From Trichomonas vaginalis G3 (taxonomy: Eukaryota > Parabasalia > Trichomonadida > Trichomonadidae), in contig NC_067207.1 in assembly GCF_026262505.1 (NCBI RefSeq), positions 20,428,082 through 20,492,081 of the forward strand: a DNA stretch of 64,000 nucleotides, read 5' to 3'. How positions within the stretch are numbered: position 1 is the stretch's first letter; every line of letters begins with the position of its first letter. Both the position numbers and the translations under genes were made by a program. The notes under the pieces were generated by a model. It saw only the letters and a list, made by a program, of their open reading frames with translations. It did no database searches and was not told where the DNA came from. Of the stretch, positions 7,566 through 18,100 are shown in pieces.

Positions 7566-8367
7566 TTACTTACTAATAAAATTTCTTTATTGTGACACTT
7601 TCTCCAGTTTATAGGACCTCTCTCATATTCTATCTTGTCATATATAAACTCATAGTCATGTATGTCCTCTAACCATCTCATAACGGTTTCCAAACCACTT
7701 TTATCGGATGTAAAGTAAAAGCATGGATGGTTATGTATAACGTCTAAAGTTTCTAAAGAGTCTCTCAAAGTCCAGTCTACTTGGTATTGAAAATCCCATG
7801 TGTTAAAGAACGGCGGGTCCACTATAAGAAAACATTTTCCTTGTCTTTATATTTTTCATACAACTCTGTCCAATGACATCTCACAAACTCTATACCCTCA
7901 ATATATTTTTCTATGTCCTCTTTGAAAACATTTGTATAGTTAAGATATAAAACTTTTGACATAAGTGTTTCAATGTCATGAACTCTTATAGAACCACTAT
8001 ATAATAGTCTAGCAGATATACTATCCCAGTCTATATATTCTGCTTTTTTCAAAACCTCTCTCACAATATTTTTCTTATCTAATGGTATACGTTCCATCTT
8101 ACCTATAGGTATCTTTTCTTTTAACTCTTTCAATATTTTGTTAGTGTCTGGAATATGTTTGAGACGGTCCATATAGTTGTCGAAGTCATTGCATATAATC
8201 TTTGAGTCTGGGAATATTATATGGCACAAATGGGATATATAGAAACTTCCACCGAACAAATCTACAAATGTTAGACCATTCGGTAGTTTCTTAAGTTCTC
8301 TCAATATAATATCTTTACATTTACTCTTATTTCCAAAGAACGGTAACGGTGGTTTTGTAAAATTCAT
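7550..8367 (-). pseudogene. Dam-like (D12 class) N6-adenine DNA methyltransferase, broken copy
   Basis: The N-terminal part carries 'PLPFFGNKSKC' (the FxGxK SAM-binding motif I) and 'FVDLFGGSFYISH'. The catalytic 'DPPF' motif IV follows about 200 residues later. Together these define the D12/Dam family of DNA adenine methyltransferases. N6-methyladenine has been reported as a major DNA mark in T. vaginalis, attributed to methyltransferases of this type linked with Mavericks. Target sequence unknown; GATC is only a guess from the family. The copy looks broken about once; a second copy is at 46845-47647. Confidence 0.8.
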
Positions 8368-8396
8368 TTATATATAATAATAAAAATGTTTTTCCC

Positions 8397-8464
8397 TGAA
8401 AAGTGACAGAAAAGTGACAAAACATGAAAACATATATAATTTGTGAAAAGCGACACATTATATA
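8397..8464 (+). promoter_or_regulatory. Repeated GAAAAGTGACA boxes before the terminal ORF
   Basis: Two copies of GAAAAGTGACA (8397-8419) and a diverged third (GAAAAGCGACACATT, about 8443-8457) precede the small ORF at 8465. The same core AAAAAGTGWCAT lies a few bases before start codons at 35628, 35853 and 38967 (minus) in element 2. This points to an element-specific initiator. Its TCATTT form fits the trichomonad Inr pattern TCA-Y-(T/A). Confidence 0.45.
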
Positions 8465-8569
8465 ATGTTTTCGACCCAGAAGAAGGCTTCTTCCCAGAAG
8501 CAATGGAGGAAGAAGAAGAGTCCTCCGAATAAAAACTTCATTTATACTAAACATCAACATCAGGGCTAG
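8465..8569 (+). CDS. Tiny Lys/Gln-rich basic ORF ending inside the terminal repeat, 34 aa
   Basis: It begins MFSTQKKASSQKQWRKKKSPP; about one residue in four is Lys or Arg. The stop codon is part of the terminal inverted repeat (GGGCTAG), so the last residues are encoded by the repeat itself. The frame is kept intact at 47745-47849 in element 2 where many larger genes are broken. It could be a DNA-binding or terminal protein, or simply an artefact of repeat sequence; neither is shown. Confidence 0.4.
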   Translation: MFSTQKKASSQKQWRKKKSPPNKNFIYTKHQHQG

Positions 8570-8620
8570 AGGGCACGAAGTGCCTGGAAGCCCCACTGCC
8601 TTTTTTTTTTTTTTTTTTTT
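8536..8620. repeat. Right terminal inverted repeat of element 1 plus T tract
   Basis: 8536-8597 matches 47816-47877 almost base for base and is the inverse of 24491-24548. Its core GGCACGAAGTGCC is a hairpin-like inverted repeat (GGCAC/GTGCC). The edge reads CCCCACT, then a short linker and a run of about 20 T. The same kind of homopolymer borders both ends of element 2. Confidence 0.85.
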
Positions 8621-9209
8621 AATCCAAATATTTGATTGAAAAATATTTATATTTATATTGAATCGAAAAAATTCTACAAATTTTATATTTAACTAATGTA
8701 AATCAATTTCATTTAGTTATCATATCTATAATATATTAGAAATTTTCTCGAAATAGATTATCTTCAACGAAATCATTTCGCATCTGAATTAAGTAATCAT
8801 GATTGCTCACCAAAAATGAAAAATACATCATGCCGATATTAAATGAGCATTGTTATAAGATTATTTCGATTTCAAATTCATGTAAATTAGACGATAGAAT
8901 TGAAATTATTTTAACATTCATTTAGTCATTAATGCTATTATAATTCGATTTTGAGATTTATAAACATCACAGTAAAAAAAACCGTTTCTGAATAGCAAGA
9001 CATTTATTTAATTGCAAATAAGAAAGCAAATAATAATACAATTCCTAATTCATTCAAAGAAAAGCTCAAAAAATTCAATGCAGTTGATAGAAAAATGTAA
9101 TTGCATAAAATCATGTAAGAAATGTCTGCAAAATGCAATGATAGTTTATTGGAGTTCCTTTTCAATTCAGTCTTTCAGAAAAATTTGAAACGAATAATAC
9201 CATTTATTT
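8621..9209. other. AT-rich host intergenic sequence
   Basis: No convincing coding signal on either strand, no repeats, no RNA gene seen. It separates the Polinton edge from the kinase gene. Confidence 0.5.
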
Positions 9210-10157
9210 ATGATAGAGGATTCCACTTTCAAAGAAGCATCGGAAGTTCTAGCGAAACGTGGATATGTCATAAAAGAACACATAGGTAAAGGAGGCTTCG
9301 GTTCTGTTTACAGAGTTTACCATGAAACAACAAATCAAACATGCGTTTGCAAAATTTTAAGTCAATTTGGTTCATTTTCAAATGAATTACAGACACTTGT
9401 TATGCTAAATCATCCAAACATCATTAAATTGTATGAACAATTCGATGAAAACGACAAATTTTACTTAATCCTTGAAGATTGTTGCGAAGGAGATATTATC
9501 AATTATATGAAAACCCACAATTGCTCCCAAGAGCAAATCGCTTCATTTTGCTATCAAATCATTTCTGCTCTTTATTACTTACATAGTCAAAATATCAGCC
9601 ATAGAGATATAAAACCATCAAATATTCTTGTCGATAAGAATGGCACTATCAAACTTGCAGACTTTGGACTCTCAGACAATACTTTTGGCTATTCAAAATC
9701 ATGCTCAGGTACAAAGTTTTATATGGCACCAGAAATTTTCGACAAGAGACCTTACAATGCATATAAAGCAGATGTATGGTCACTTGGCATTACTCTTTAT
9801 TTTATAATCTTTCAAAAATTCCCATTTTCGAATTCGATGGAATGGGTTAAATTTGTACAATATGGGATTGGTCAGAATACATTTCCTGAAATTATCGATG
9901 GAAATTTGGATCAGGTGTTACGAATGTCAATTATACCACAACCTCATTTAAGGCATACAGTAGCTGAACTCCTCAGTGAGATAAGCAAGTGTCCTTTACT
10001 TAATAGAAAGGAGATAAGTTCATTACAGTTGCATTTATCGGATTCAAGGCTTAAGCAAGCAGCTAGCATTATGAAGCCAAGATCGAGCCTTTTAGGAAGT
10101 TTAACAATTTCTCGATCAAGATCTAAGAATAACACATTAACTCTTCTTCATATTTAA
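9210..10157 (+). CDS. Serine/threonine protein kinase, CAMK-like, 315 aa
   Basis: All core kinase motifs are present: glycine loop GKGGFG (26-31), ATP-binding Lys48 in 'CVCKIL', catalytic 'HRDIKPSN' (131-138), 'DFG' (151-153), 'APE' (173-175) and 'DVWSLGITLY'. It should therefore be an active Ser/Thr kinase ('KPSN' favours Ser/Thr). The domain fills residues 20-270; a short basic Ser-rich tail (SRSRSKNN) follows, with no membrane segment. The general look is CAMK/NEK-like, typical of the large trichomonad kinase family. Substrates are unknown. The ATG at 9210 gives a normal N-terminal lead before the glycine loop. No intron is needed. It is host DNA between two Polintons. Confidence 0.9.
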   Translation: MIEDSTFKEASEVLAKRGYVIKEHIGKGGFGSVYRVYHETTNQTCVCKILSQFGSFSNELQTLVMLNHPNIIKLYEQFDENDKFYLILEDCCEGDIINYMKTHNCSQEQIASFCYQIISALYYLHSQNISHRDIKPSNILVDKNGTIKLADFGLSDNTFGYSKSCSGTKFYMAPEIFDKRPYNAYKADVWSLGITLYFIIFQKFPFSNSMEWVKFVQYGIGQNTFPEIIDGNLDQVLRMSIIPQPHLRHTVAELLSEISKCPLLNRKEISSLQLHLSDSRLKQAASIMKPRSSLLGSLTISRSRSKNNTLTLLHI

Positions 10158-10989
10158 TCAATTTTGATCGTTTTCTATAAGATTGATCTTGCAAATTCCA
10201 TGAATTGAATGAGTAAGTACAAGACTTAGCATTTCTCCTCCCATCTTATATGTTTTGTTTGAATAAACTCGCAATATTATTGTTTTTAATTCAGAGCATA
10301 TGTATTTCAGAAATCCACAGATTAAATGATATTAAAAGACATTTAGCATAACGTTTCTGCTTTGCCATTCATAATCACAGACTGTGTATTAAACAATCAG
10401 TAAAAATATATGCATAAATTACAATACATATTCTCACACGGGCTTGTCAAAACAATTTAATAGCTTAGAATTCTTAAAAACTTTCCCAGCCCGATAATTA
10501 TATTTCATATTGATATTATAAAAATGCACTTGTGTATTTCAAATATATTCAGATGCAGTGCAAAATATTGTATAAGCTTTTATCATATCTCCTAATCAAA
10601 ATATATCCAAATGCAGTTTCTACAATAATTTTACGATTTTTGAGTATGACAATAAATGAAAACACAAGTCCAATTCATTTGAAGGTCCCATTTAAATTGT
10701 ATGAAGTTTTGATCGGAAAAGGTTCTCGGAAATTTTTTTTCGTAAATTTTTGATTTTCTTTTTGTGTTTCTTGAAAACAATGAAATAATATTTTCAGATA
10801 AAATTCTGTCTATCCACCTGCACATTGAATTTTTTGTCATCTTTTTACGCTTATTATTTGAATATTACTGTAATCATCAGGATTAGTAATTTATAATCTT
10901 TTCGATTGAAAAGCTTTGTAAAAATTTGAAAGATGACCTATCGTTTTGCCAAACGTACAAATTTCATAAGTCACTTTTGAATCAACAAT
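10158..10989. other. AT-rich host intergenic sequence
   Basis: About 830 bp without a supported gene. Short frames on both strands around 10532-10840 have no recognisable content. Two similar 20-bp stretches (near 10541 and 10599, ending in ATGCAGT) are the only local repeat noticed. Confidence 0.45.
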
Positions 10990-11532
10990 ATGCAGTTTCA
11001 ATATGGATCGAATCTCCCAAGAGATAACCTTCGATACAACAGCAATAAGTACAGACCAGAACCTCATATTAAAGTACGAAGGATTGAACCACAGCCATTC
11101 TGTTTATCAAATTTCAATTTGGAGCAAAGAGAAAGTTTAGAAAGATTTGCACGATCATGCTATAGCCTTTCTAGACTTAGGAATGATGAAGATAATAGAG
11201 AACAAATTCTTAGTCCTAAACATTTCGATGATAGCTTTCCAGTTAAACCAAAACACTATAAATCCCAAATCCCTTCTTTTGCACTTACATATCACGAACG
11301 ACTTATGAAAGAAATGCCCACGCTTTTCACTTCTAGTAATTCCAGCTTCACAAGTATATCTGAAAATATAGTCGAACCTCCAAAAACGCCAAAGAATAAT
11401 CATAAGAGAAAGCGGATACCCAAAAACAATGAGAATTTAGCTTCAACATATACATTTGGCGAAAAGAAGGAACCCACTTCAGCAAGATCTTTAAGAAGTC
11501 CTAGGAAATTTAGAGCTCCATCACATTCTTAA
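10990..11532 (+). CDS. Hypothetical basic, low-complexity host protein, 180 aa
   Basis: An intact frame starting MQFQYGSNLPRDNLRYN. It is rich in Arg, Asn, Ser and Pro, with a basic patch 'PKNNHKRKRIPKNN' that could act as a nuclear signal and a Ser/Arg-rich end (SARSLRSPRKFRAPSHS) that offers kinase target sites. It is predicted to be mostly disordered. No domain recognised. It lies between the kinase and ankyrin genes on the same strand, too far from either to suggest shared transcription. Confidence 0.55.
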   Translation: MQFQYGSNLPRDNLRYNSNKYRPEPHIKVRRIEPQPFCLSNFNLEQRESLERFARSCYSLSRLRNDEDNREQILSPKHFDDSFPVKPKHYKSQIPSFALTYHERLMKEMPTLFTSSNSSFTSISENIVEPPKTPKNNHKRKRIPKNNENLASTYTFGEKKEPTSARSLRSPRKFRAPSHS

Positions 11533-12162
11533 CTAATCTTGCGCGATCCGACAAAAATATATATGAAAACATGTGCATTCGAATATAAGACCAAGCCTTT
11601 AGATAATATTATTATACAGGATCTTTAATATAGTATTGTTTGTAAAAAGTTGTTAAACTTCTATGAAAATTGAAAATGAATTTTTTTTGACTATTTCGAT
11701 ATAATAACTTTGTAGTTCGCTAATACTTCAAGTGAACATAGAAAATGCACTTGAAAATCAATCGTGATAGCAAATGGAGTTCAAAAAAATTTCGAATGTA
11801 ACTTAAACTTACTTATATCATGAAATACTCATAAGTATTGAGCATGATTTGTTAATTATTACCCTCGTTCAATGATCTATCTGGTAAAAAAATACGTTCA
11901 ATATTGAAGAAAATGAATTAATAGCTTCGCTGTGAATTCACAATGAATCCACTTGCTACAAGAATGAACATAACGAAATAATGGCCAGTATCAATCTAAA
12001 TTAAAAGATCGGTTATATTTTTCCAAGCAATAATATATGACTTATGAGGCCTTTGACACGCTTTACGAAAATGGATTCTTTTATAATAGAAACCACACAG
12101 TCTTACATTGAGCAATAGCAAAATTTTATATCGGGAAAGTGACTTTGAAGTAACAAATTTTT
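11533..12162. other. AT-rich host intergenic sequence
   Basis: About 630 bp with no coding signal or repeat seen on either strand. It would contain the promoter of the ankyrin gene, but no clear TCAYTW initiator could be assigned. Confidence 0.4.
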
Positions 12163-15100
12163 ATGTATTTAAGCATAGATATTGACGAATATGAGCCAAT
12201 CCGTCAAATGATCTATGAGATATTCCATATTGAAGATTTTCCTACCGATGATATCGTTGATAAAGTCAAAAACTGCAGGATTGAGTATAATTTAACACCG
12301 AATTTGCTATTTTCAATGATAGATTCAATCAGCAATTACAATTTACATCATATCAAACGCTATACAGAGCTTTTTGTCAGGCTTTACCAGATTTTTACAG
12401 TATTTTTAACTCGTACATTATTCGCGCCAAAAAGCCCATTAAGCGCGATAATTCACAAGAAATACAATTGCTGTTGAATTCTAGAAGCATATAAAGACGA
12501 TACCATTGAAGAAATCTACAAAATCTACCCCGAACCTTCCATTCTCAATTTAATTTTCAATGATGACATTGAAAATTTTCAATTAAATTTTGACATGAAT
12601 CAAATTAATTCAGAAATAAATGGATCGACATATATCAACTACGCTGCACGCTATGGCGCGGTCAAAATCTTCAAATTTTTATTACAAAATAATGCAAAAC
12701 ATAATTATGAGACCTTTTACGAAAGCTTTTTAAGCAGAAACGAAGAAATCACAGATGAGCTCTCTAAAATCTACAAAGCTAACCAATATTGCATTGACAA
12801 TCTTGTAATTACCCATCAAAATGAGAGAATTAAAAAATACAAAGACATAAACTACAGTTTCAAGTCTTGCTGCCAAACATTTAATATCGAAATGCTTATT
12901 AGCAAGATCAATTCTCTTAATAACGTCAATGAAAAAGACAATTTTGGTTACACAGCTTTAATTTCTTCAAGTTATCTTTGTTTACCGAAAATTGTCACTA
13001 AACTTAAGACTTTAGGAGCTAATGTTGATGACAGAACAAATGATGATCACAGTGCATTAATGTATTCATCAATTATCAATTCGACAAATGTCACAAACAC
13101 CTTATTAAAAGAGAAAATTGATGTCGATGAAAAGAACGAAAGAGGAGGAACTTCTTTGATGTTTTGCAGCAAGTTCAACTCGATTGAAGTTGCAAAAATA
13201 CTTGTAGACAAAGGCGCAAACATCGAATCAAAGGATAAATATTATTTGAGTCCTTTAATGATCTGTTCAAAATACAATTCTTATGATGTCGCAAAGTTTT
13301 TAATTCAAAATGGAAGTGATGTCAATGCTGCAAACAATTTTGGTTTTAATTGTTTGATGTTTTGCTGCAAATTTAATTCAGTTGATGTTGCAAAACTACT
13401 TTTAGCTAACAAAGTAGACATAAACACATCAGATGTCTACAAAATGACACCTTTAATGGTTTCTTGCAAATTTAATTCTCCAAAAATTACTTCACTTTTG
13501 GCAGAAAATGGTGCTGATCTTGAACAGAAAGATACAAGAGGTGCAACAGCATTAATGCATTGCGCATTGACAAATAACAATGAATGCGCAAAAATCTTAA
13601 TTGAAAAAGGTGCAAATCTCGAAGCAAAAGATAAATATGGAAATACTCCTTTGATGATTTGTGCAAAATTTAATTCTCAAAAAGTTGCAAAACTACTTGT
13701 GATAAATGGTGCTTATGTCAATATCAAAAACAACAATGGCGTTAACCCTCTCATGTGCGCTGCTTATTCTGATTCAGGAGAAATTGCATCAATGCTAATC
13801 CAAAGCGGTTGTAAAGTAAATGACAAAAATGAAAAAGGTGCAACTTCTATGATGTATTGCGCAAAATTTAATTCTAAAAATGTTGCAAAAGTCCTTATAG
13901 AAAGGAACTGATAAGTTCGGTGTCAGTCCATTAATGGTCTGTTCCAAATACAACTCTTTAGAAGTTATGGAAGAATTAGTAGAAAATGGAGCAAAACTCG
14001 AAGAAAAAGATAATAATGGATTTACTCCTTTAATTTTCTCTGCTGTTTCTAATTCGGCTCAAACAGCAGCATATCTTCTTTCTAAAGGCGCAGATGTCAA
14101 TTCTTCAAATGAAGAAGGTGCTTCAGCAATGATGTTTTCAGCAAAATTTAACTCAAATGATGTCGCAAAAGTTTTGGTCGAAAACAATTGTGATGTAAAC
14201 AAAAGTGACAAATTTGGAGTTACTCCATTAATGGTTTGTTCCAAGTTTGATACAATCGATGTTGCAAAAACTCTTATCGAAGGAAAAGCTGATCTTGAAT
14301 CCGTTAATTTATATAATTACAATAGTTTATTGTTTTGTTGCAAATTTGACTCATATGATGTTGCAAAATTAATTTTAGAAAATGGTGCAAAAACTAATAT
14401 AAATTCAGAAGACAAACAATTGCAACCATTGATGGTTTGCTCGCAATATGATTCAGAAAAAGTTTCCGAATTATTGCTTGAAAGCCAAAAAGTTGCTGAA
14501 TTGAAACCAGTTTTATTCAATTGCTGCAAATTTAACTCTCCAAAAGTTGCTAAACTCGTTATTAACAAAGGTTGTGATATGAACTCTAAAGATGAAAAAG
14601 GAGCAACACCTTTATTAGCTTGTGCAGCTTCAAATGCTGATAAAGTAACAAAAGTTTTGGTTGAAAACGGCTGTATTGTAGATGAAAGAGATAATTTGGA
14701 TAACACTCCTTTGATTGTTTGTTGCAAGTTCGATTCTTATAAAGTTGCAAAGGTATTACTTGATAACGGAGCAGATCCAATGGCACAAAACTCGAAAGGA
14801 GCAAATTGTTTGATGTTTTGCGATAATTTCAAAGCAAATAAAACAAAAGATTTGCTTAAACGCAAGATTGATAACAATGAATCTGATTATGATGAATTCT
14901 CAACAGAAGCATCAGAAAGTAATACAGATGTCATTGAAAAATCAATGAAATCCAATCATGGCTCTGATTTATCTATGTCAGATAGTTTCAAGGATCAAAC
15001 TGATTCTTCTGATTCGTCATTAATGGAAAGACCATATAAATCAAAGAATAAAGCACATAATGAACCAGAAAAAGCATCAAGTATCAGATCAAGAGAAGTA

Positions 15101-18100
15101 AATCTTGACTTTGATTCTGCTGAAGAAGATCAAAACAGATCTCTAGAACATGTTGTATTTGTTTTCCCTCAAGACAAGAATGAAGTTGTTGATGAAAAAG
15201 AATCTCCTTCTGATTTGCAGAATGTTAATTCATCTAAACAAGAGAGTATTAGATCAAGAGATATTGACTTGGAACCAAATGAATTAGACAATAATGATGG
15301 GGTTGATAATGATGATGAAATTGATATTATTCCATCAAATGATAAAAATACAACTTCTGATAAAATTAATAAGGAAGAACTTATTAATGAAAAAGAAACA
15401 CCTAATGAAACCGAAGTTAAATCAGAAAATCCAAATAAAGAAAGTATTAAACAGAAGGAAAATTCGGATAATCTCTCTCAAGAAAATGAAAAAGTTGCTC
15501 CAGAGAAAGAAACTTCAGATGAAATTAAATCAACAAATGATGGCGAAAACAATCAAAATCCTTCGCAAAAAATGGATGGAGAAGCAGAAAAATCGCCAGT
15601 TGATCAACAAAATAAAGAAGAAACAGCTTTACAAAATCAAGAAAATCCAAATGAAAATCATGCACAAAAAGAGAATTTATCTAAAGAAGAAACTGTTTCA
15701 CCAAATTCAGAAAATAGGAAGACTTCTCAAGATAAAGAAAAAGAAAATACTAACTTTGATAATCAAAATAATCATAATGGAAACAAACCAAAGGAAAGCG
15801 AAAATAATGAAATTGAAAATCCTGCAGATAATCAAGATCAGTCTGCAAATCATCAACCAAATGAAGTTATACTAGATGAAGAAAAATCAGGTGATGCTGT
15901 GAGTAATCACAATGAACAACAAGATAAATCACCAAATGAAGATGATAGAAAAGATCTTGTTGCAGAAAAAGAAACACCAATTGAAAATGATGTCAAATCA
16001 GAGAATAAAAGCGAAGAAAATGAAGAAAAAGCATTTGATAATAAACATACAGAAGGTTCCATTTCACAAGAGTTCGCTTCATATAATGTTAAATCAAATG
16101 AAAATGAATCTCCAAATGAAGGAAATTCATCAAATGAGAATGAAAACAAAGAAAATCTTTCTCAGGTGAAAGATGAAGAAATCGGAAAATCAGCAAATAA
16201 TAAAGCAATTCAACAAGAAACTCCAGAAACAAAAGATCAGAATGATAGGGCTTCAATTGAAGAGAGAGAAAAATCTGATGATCAAATTCAATCTTCAAAT
16301 GAAAAGAAAGAAGATGAATCAACAGAAAATTCTAATAAGGAAACACCAGAAGAGAAATCTTCAAAAGATGCATCTCCAAATGGAGAAACTGTTTCACCAA
16401 ATTCAGAAATCGAGAAATTCGAGAAGAATCCACATGATAAAGAAACAGCTGAAATCAAGAATAAGGAAGAACTAATTGCAGAAAACGGAAAAGAGAATCA
16501 AGTTGGAGATAACTCTTCAAATGAACATGAAGATGACAAGAATGAAACTCAATCTGTTCAACAAAATGAAACATCAACCAATGTTCCTCAAAATAAGGAA
16601 GAAACTACCTCAGAACAAGAAAAACAAAATGAAGATGTTTCACAAAATTCATCACAAGAAAATGAAAACTTTGAAAATCTCCCTCAACAAAGTAGTTCGA
16701 AGAATGAATCAAATCCTTCGAATGAAAAGCAAACGGATTCAGATATGAAGCAACAAGAAACTAAACTGGAGAATCCGAATGAAGAAATTAATGAAGATAA
16801 TTCTTCATGTAAAGGTTCTCCAGAACAAATTAATTCTCAGGATAATGAAAACAAAGATCATCAAATTAATGATTCTGAAGAAAAACAGAAAGATAATGAA
16901 AAAAAAGGAAATGAAGGTAAATCTTCTGAAGATCTCAATAATGAACTTATTAATGAAGTAGTAACACCAAATGAAATTGTTGTCAATTCTTCAAATGACG
17001 AAAAATCAGAAGAGGTCCAACAAAAAGAAGAACATTCTGATGTTTCTAATGAAGATAAATTAAATACAGAGAATGGAAATAAAGATCTTGATTCAATTCC
17101 AAATGAAGAAGAAAAGGAATCAGTTAATATAACTGAAAAAGCAAATGAAGGAAAATCATATACAAATGAAGCTCTTCAAGAAAATGAACATGTCTCTGAT
17201 GAAATGGCTCAACAACAAAACGATAATAAGGATGAACTTATTACTGAAAAAGAAAACACTCCATCAAATAACACTGAACAAGAGAAAGAAGGAATAACTA
17301 ATTAAGATCAATCATCAAGTGAACAGAAAGATAATGATGAAAAGAAAGATCTTGATTCACAGAATAAGAAACCAAATGAAACATTATCAGAAAATCCATC
17401 AAAAGAAAGAGAATCAAATGAAGTAAATACATCAAATGAAAGAGAAATGAATGATGTAAATCCTTCAAATGAAAATCAGGCAGAAAATAAATCAGAAATG
17501 AAACAGGAAGAAACAAATGAAGAAAATCCTTCCCAGAAGATATCAATTCAAATGAAGAAAATAAGTCTCAAACAGACGGTGAAAAAGAAGAATTTTCTAA
17601 CGATGAGTCTAATCAATCAAGCAAACCAAATGATAAAGAAAATGAAGAAGAACTTGTTTCAGAACAAGAAACACCAAATGAAAAAGAAGTTAAATCTCAA
17701 AAAGAAGAAAATGAACAAAATAAATCTCAACAAAATGAAAACGAAAAAAAACCATCAGAACAAAATGAACAAGAATCAGAAACACCAAATGAAAAAGAAA
17801 ATCCAGAAGACAATGTTGTTGAATCTAATGAACAACGTCCAAATGATAAGAAGTCTGATGAAGATCAACGACAAGAAATTCCTAATACTGTTCCTCAAAA
17901 AGAAGATAATGAACAGCAACTCGAAAAAGAAAAAGAAGCAGAAAATGAAAAAGTTGTTAAATCAGAAAATTCAATTGAAGAACAAGAAAATAATAATGAT
18001 TCGTTGAATGAAGAATCCTCACAAGCCGCTCCAGAGAATTCAAATGATGAAAATGAAAACGAAGAAAATATTCCAGTGACAGCAAAGAAAGTTGGTTCTA

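Larger units (their letters stand above)
1..8620. mobile_element. Polinton/Maverick element 1, right arm (left end outside window)
   Basis: The arm ends in a terminal repeat at 8536-8597 followed by a T tract. It carries an rve-type integrase, a phage-like tail fibre, small virion-like peptides and a Dam-like methyltransferase, a gene mix known for trichomonad Mavericks. From 2358 to the terminus it is nearly identical by eye to 41453-47877 in element 2, so it is young. To the left of 2358 it is unlike element 2. Most genes in view look whole; about three or four breaks are apparent, mostly in the leftmost gene and the methyltransferase. Confidence 0.9.

Noticed and set aside
8601-8620. T tract at the edge of element 1 considered as a poly(A) tail of a retroposed copy
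   Set aside because: The same homopolymer borders both ends of element 2 in inverted orientation, which fits element ends or target preference rather than retroposition.
10532-10840. Short frames on both strands between the kinase and the 180-residue gene
   Set aside because: They overlap each other, have random composition and no start context.
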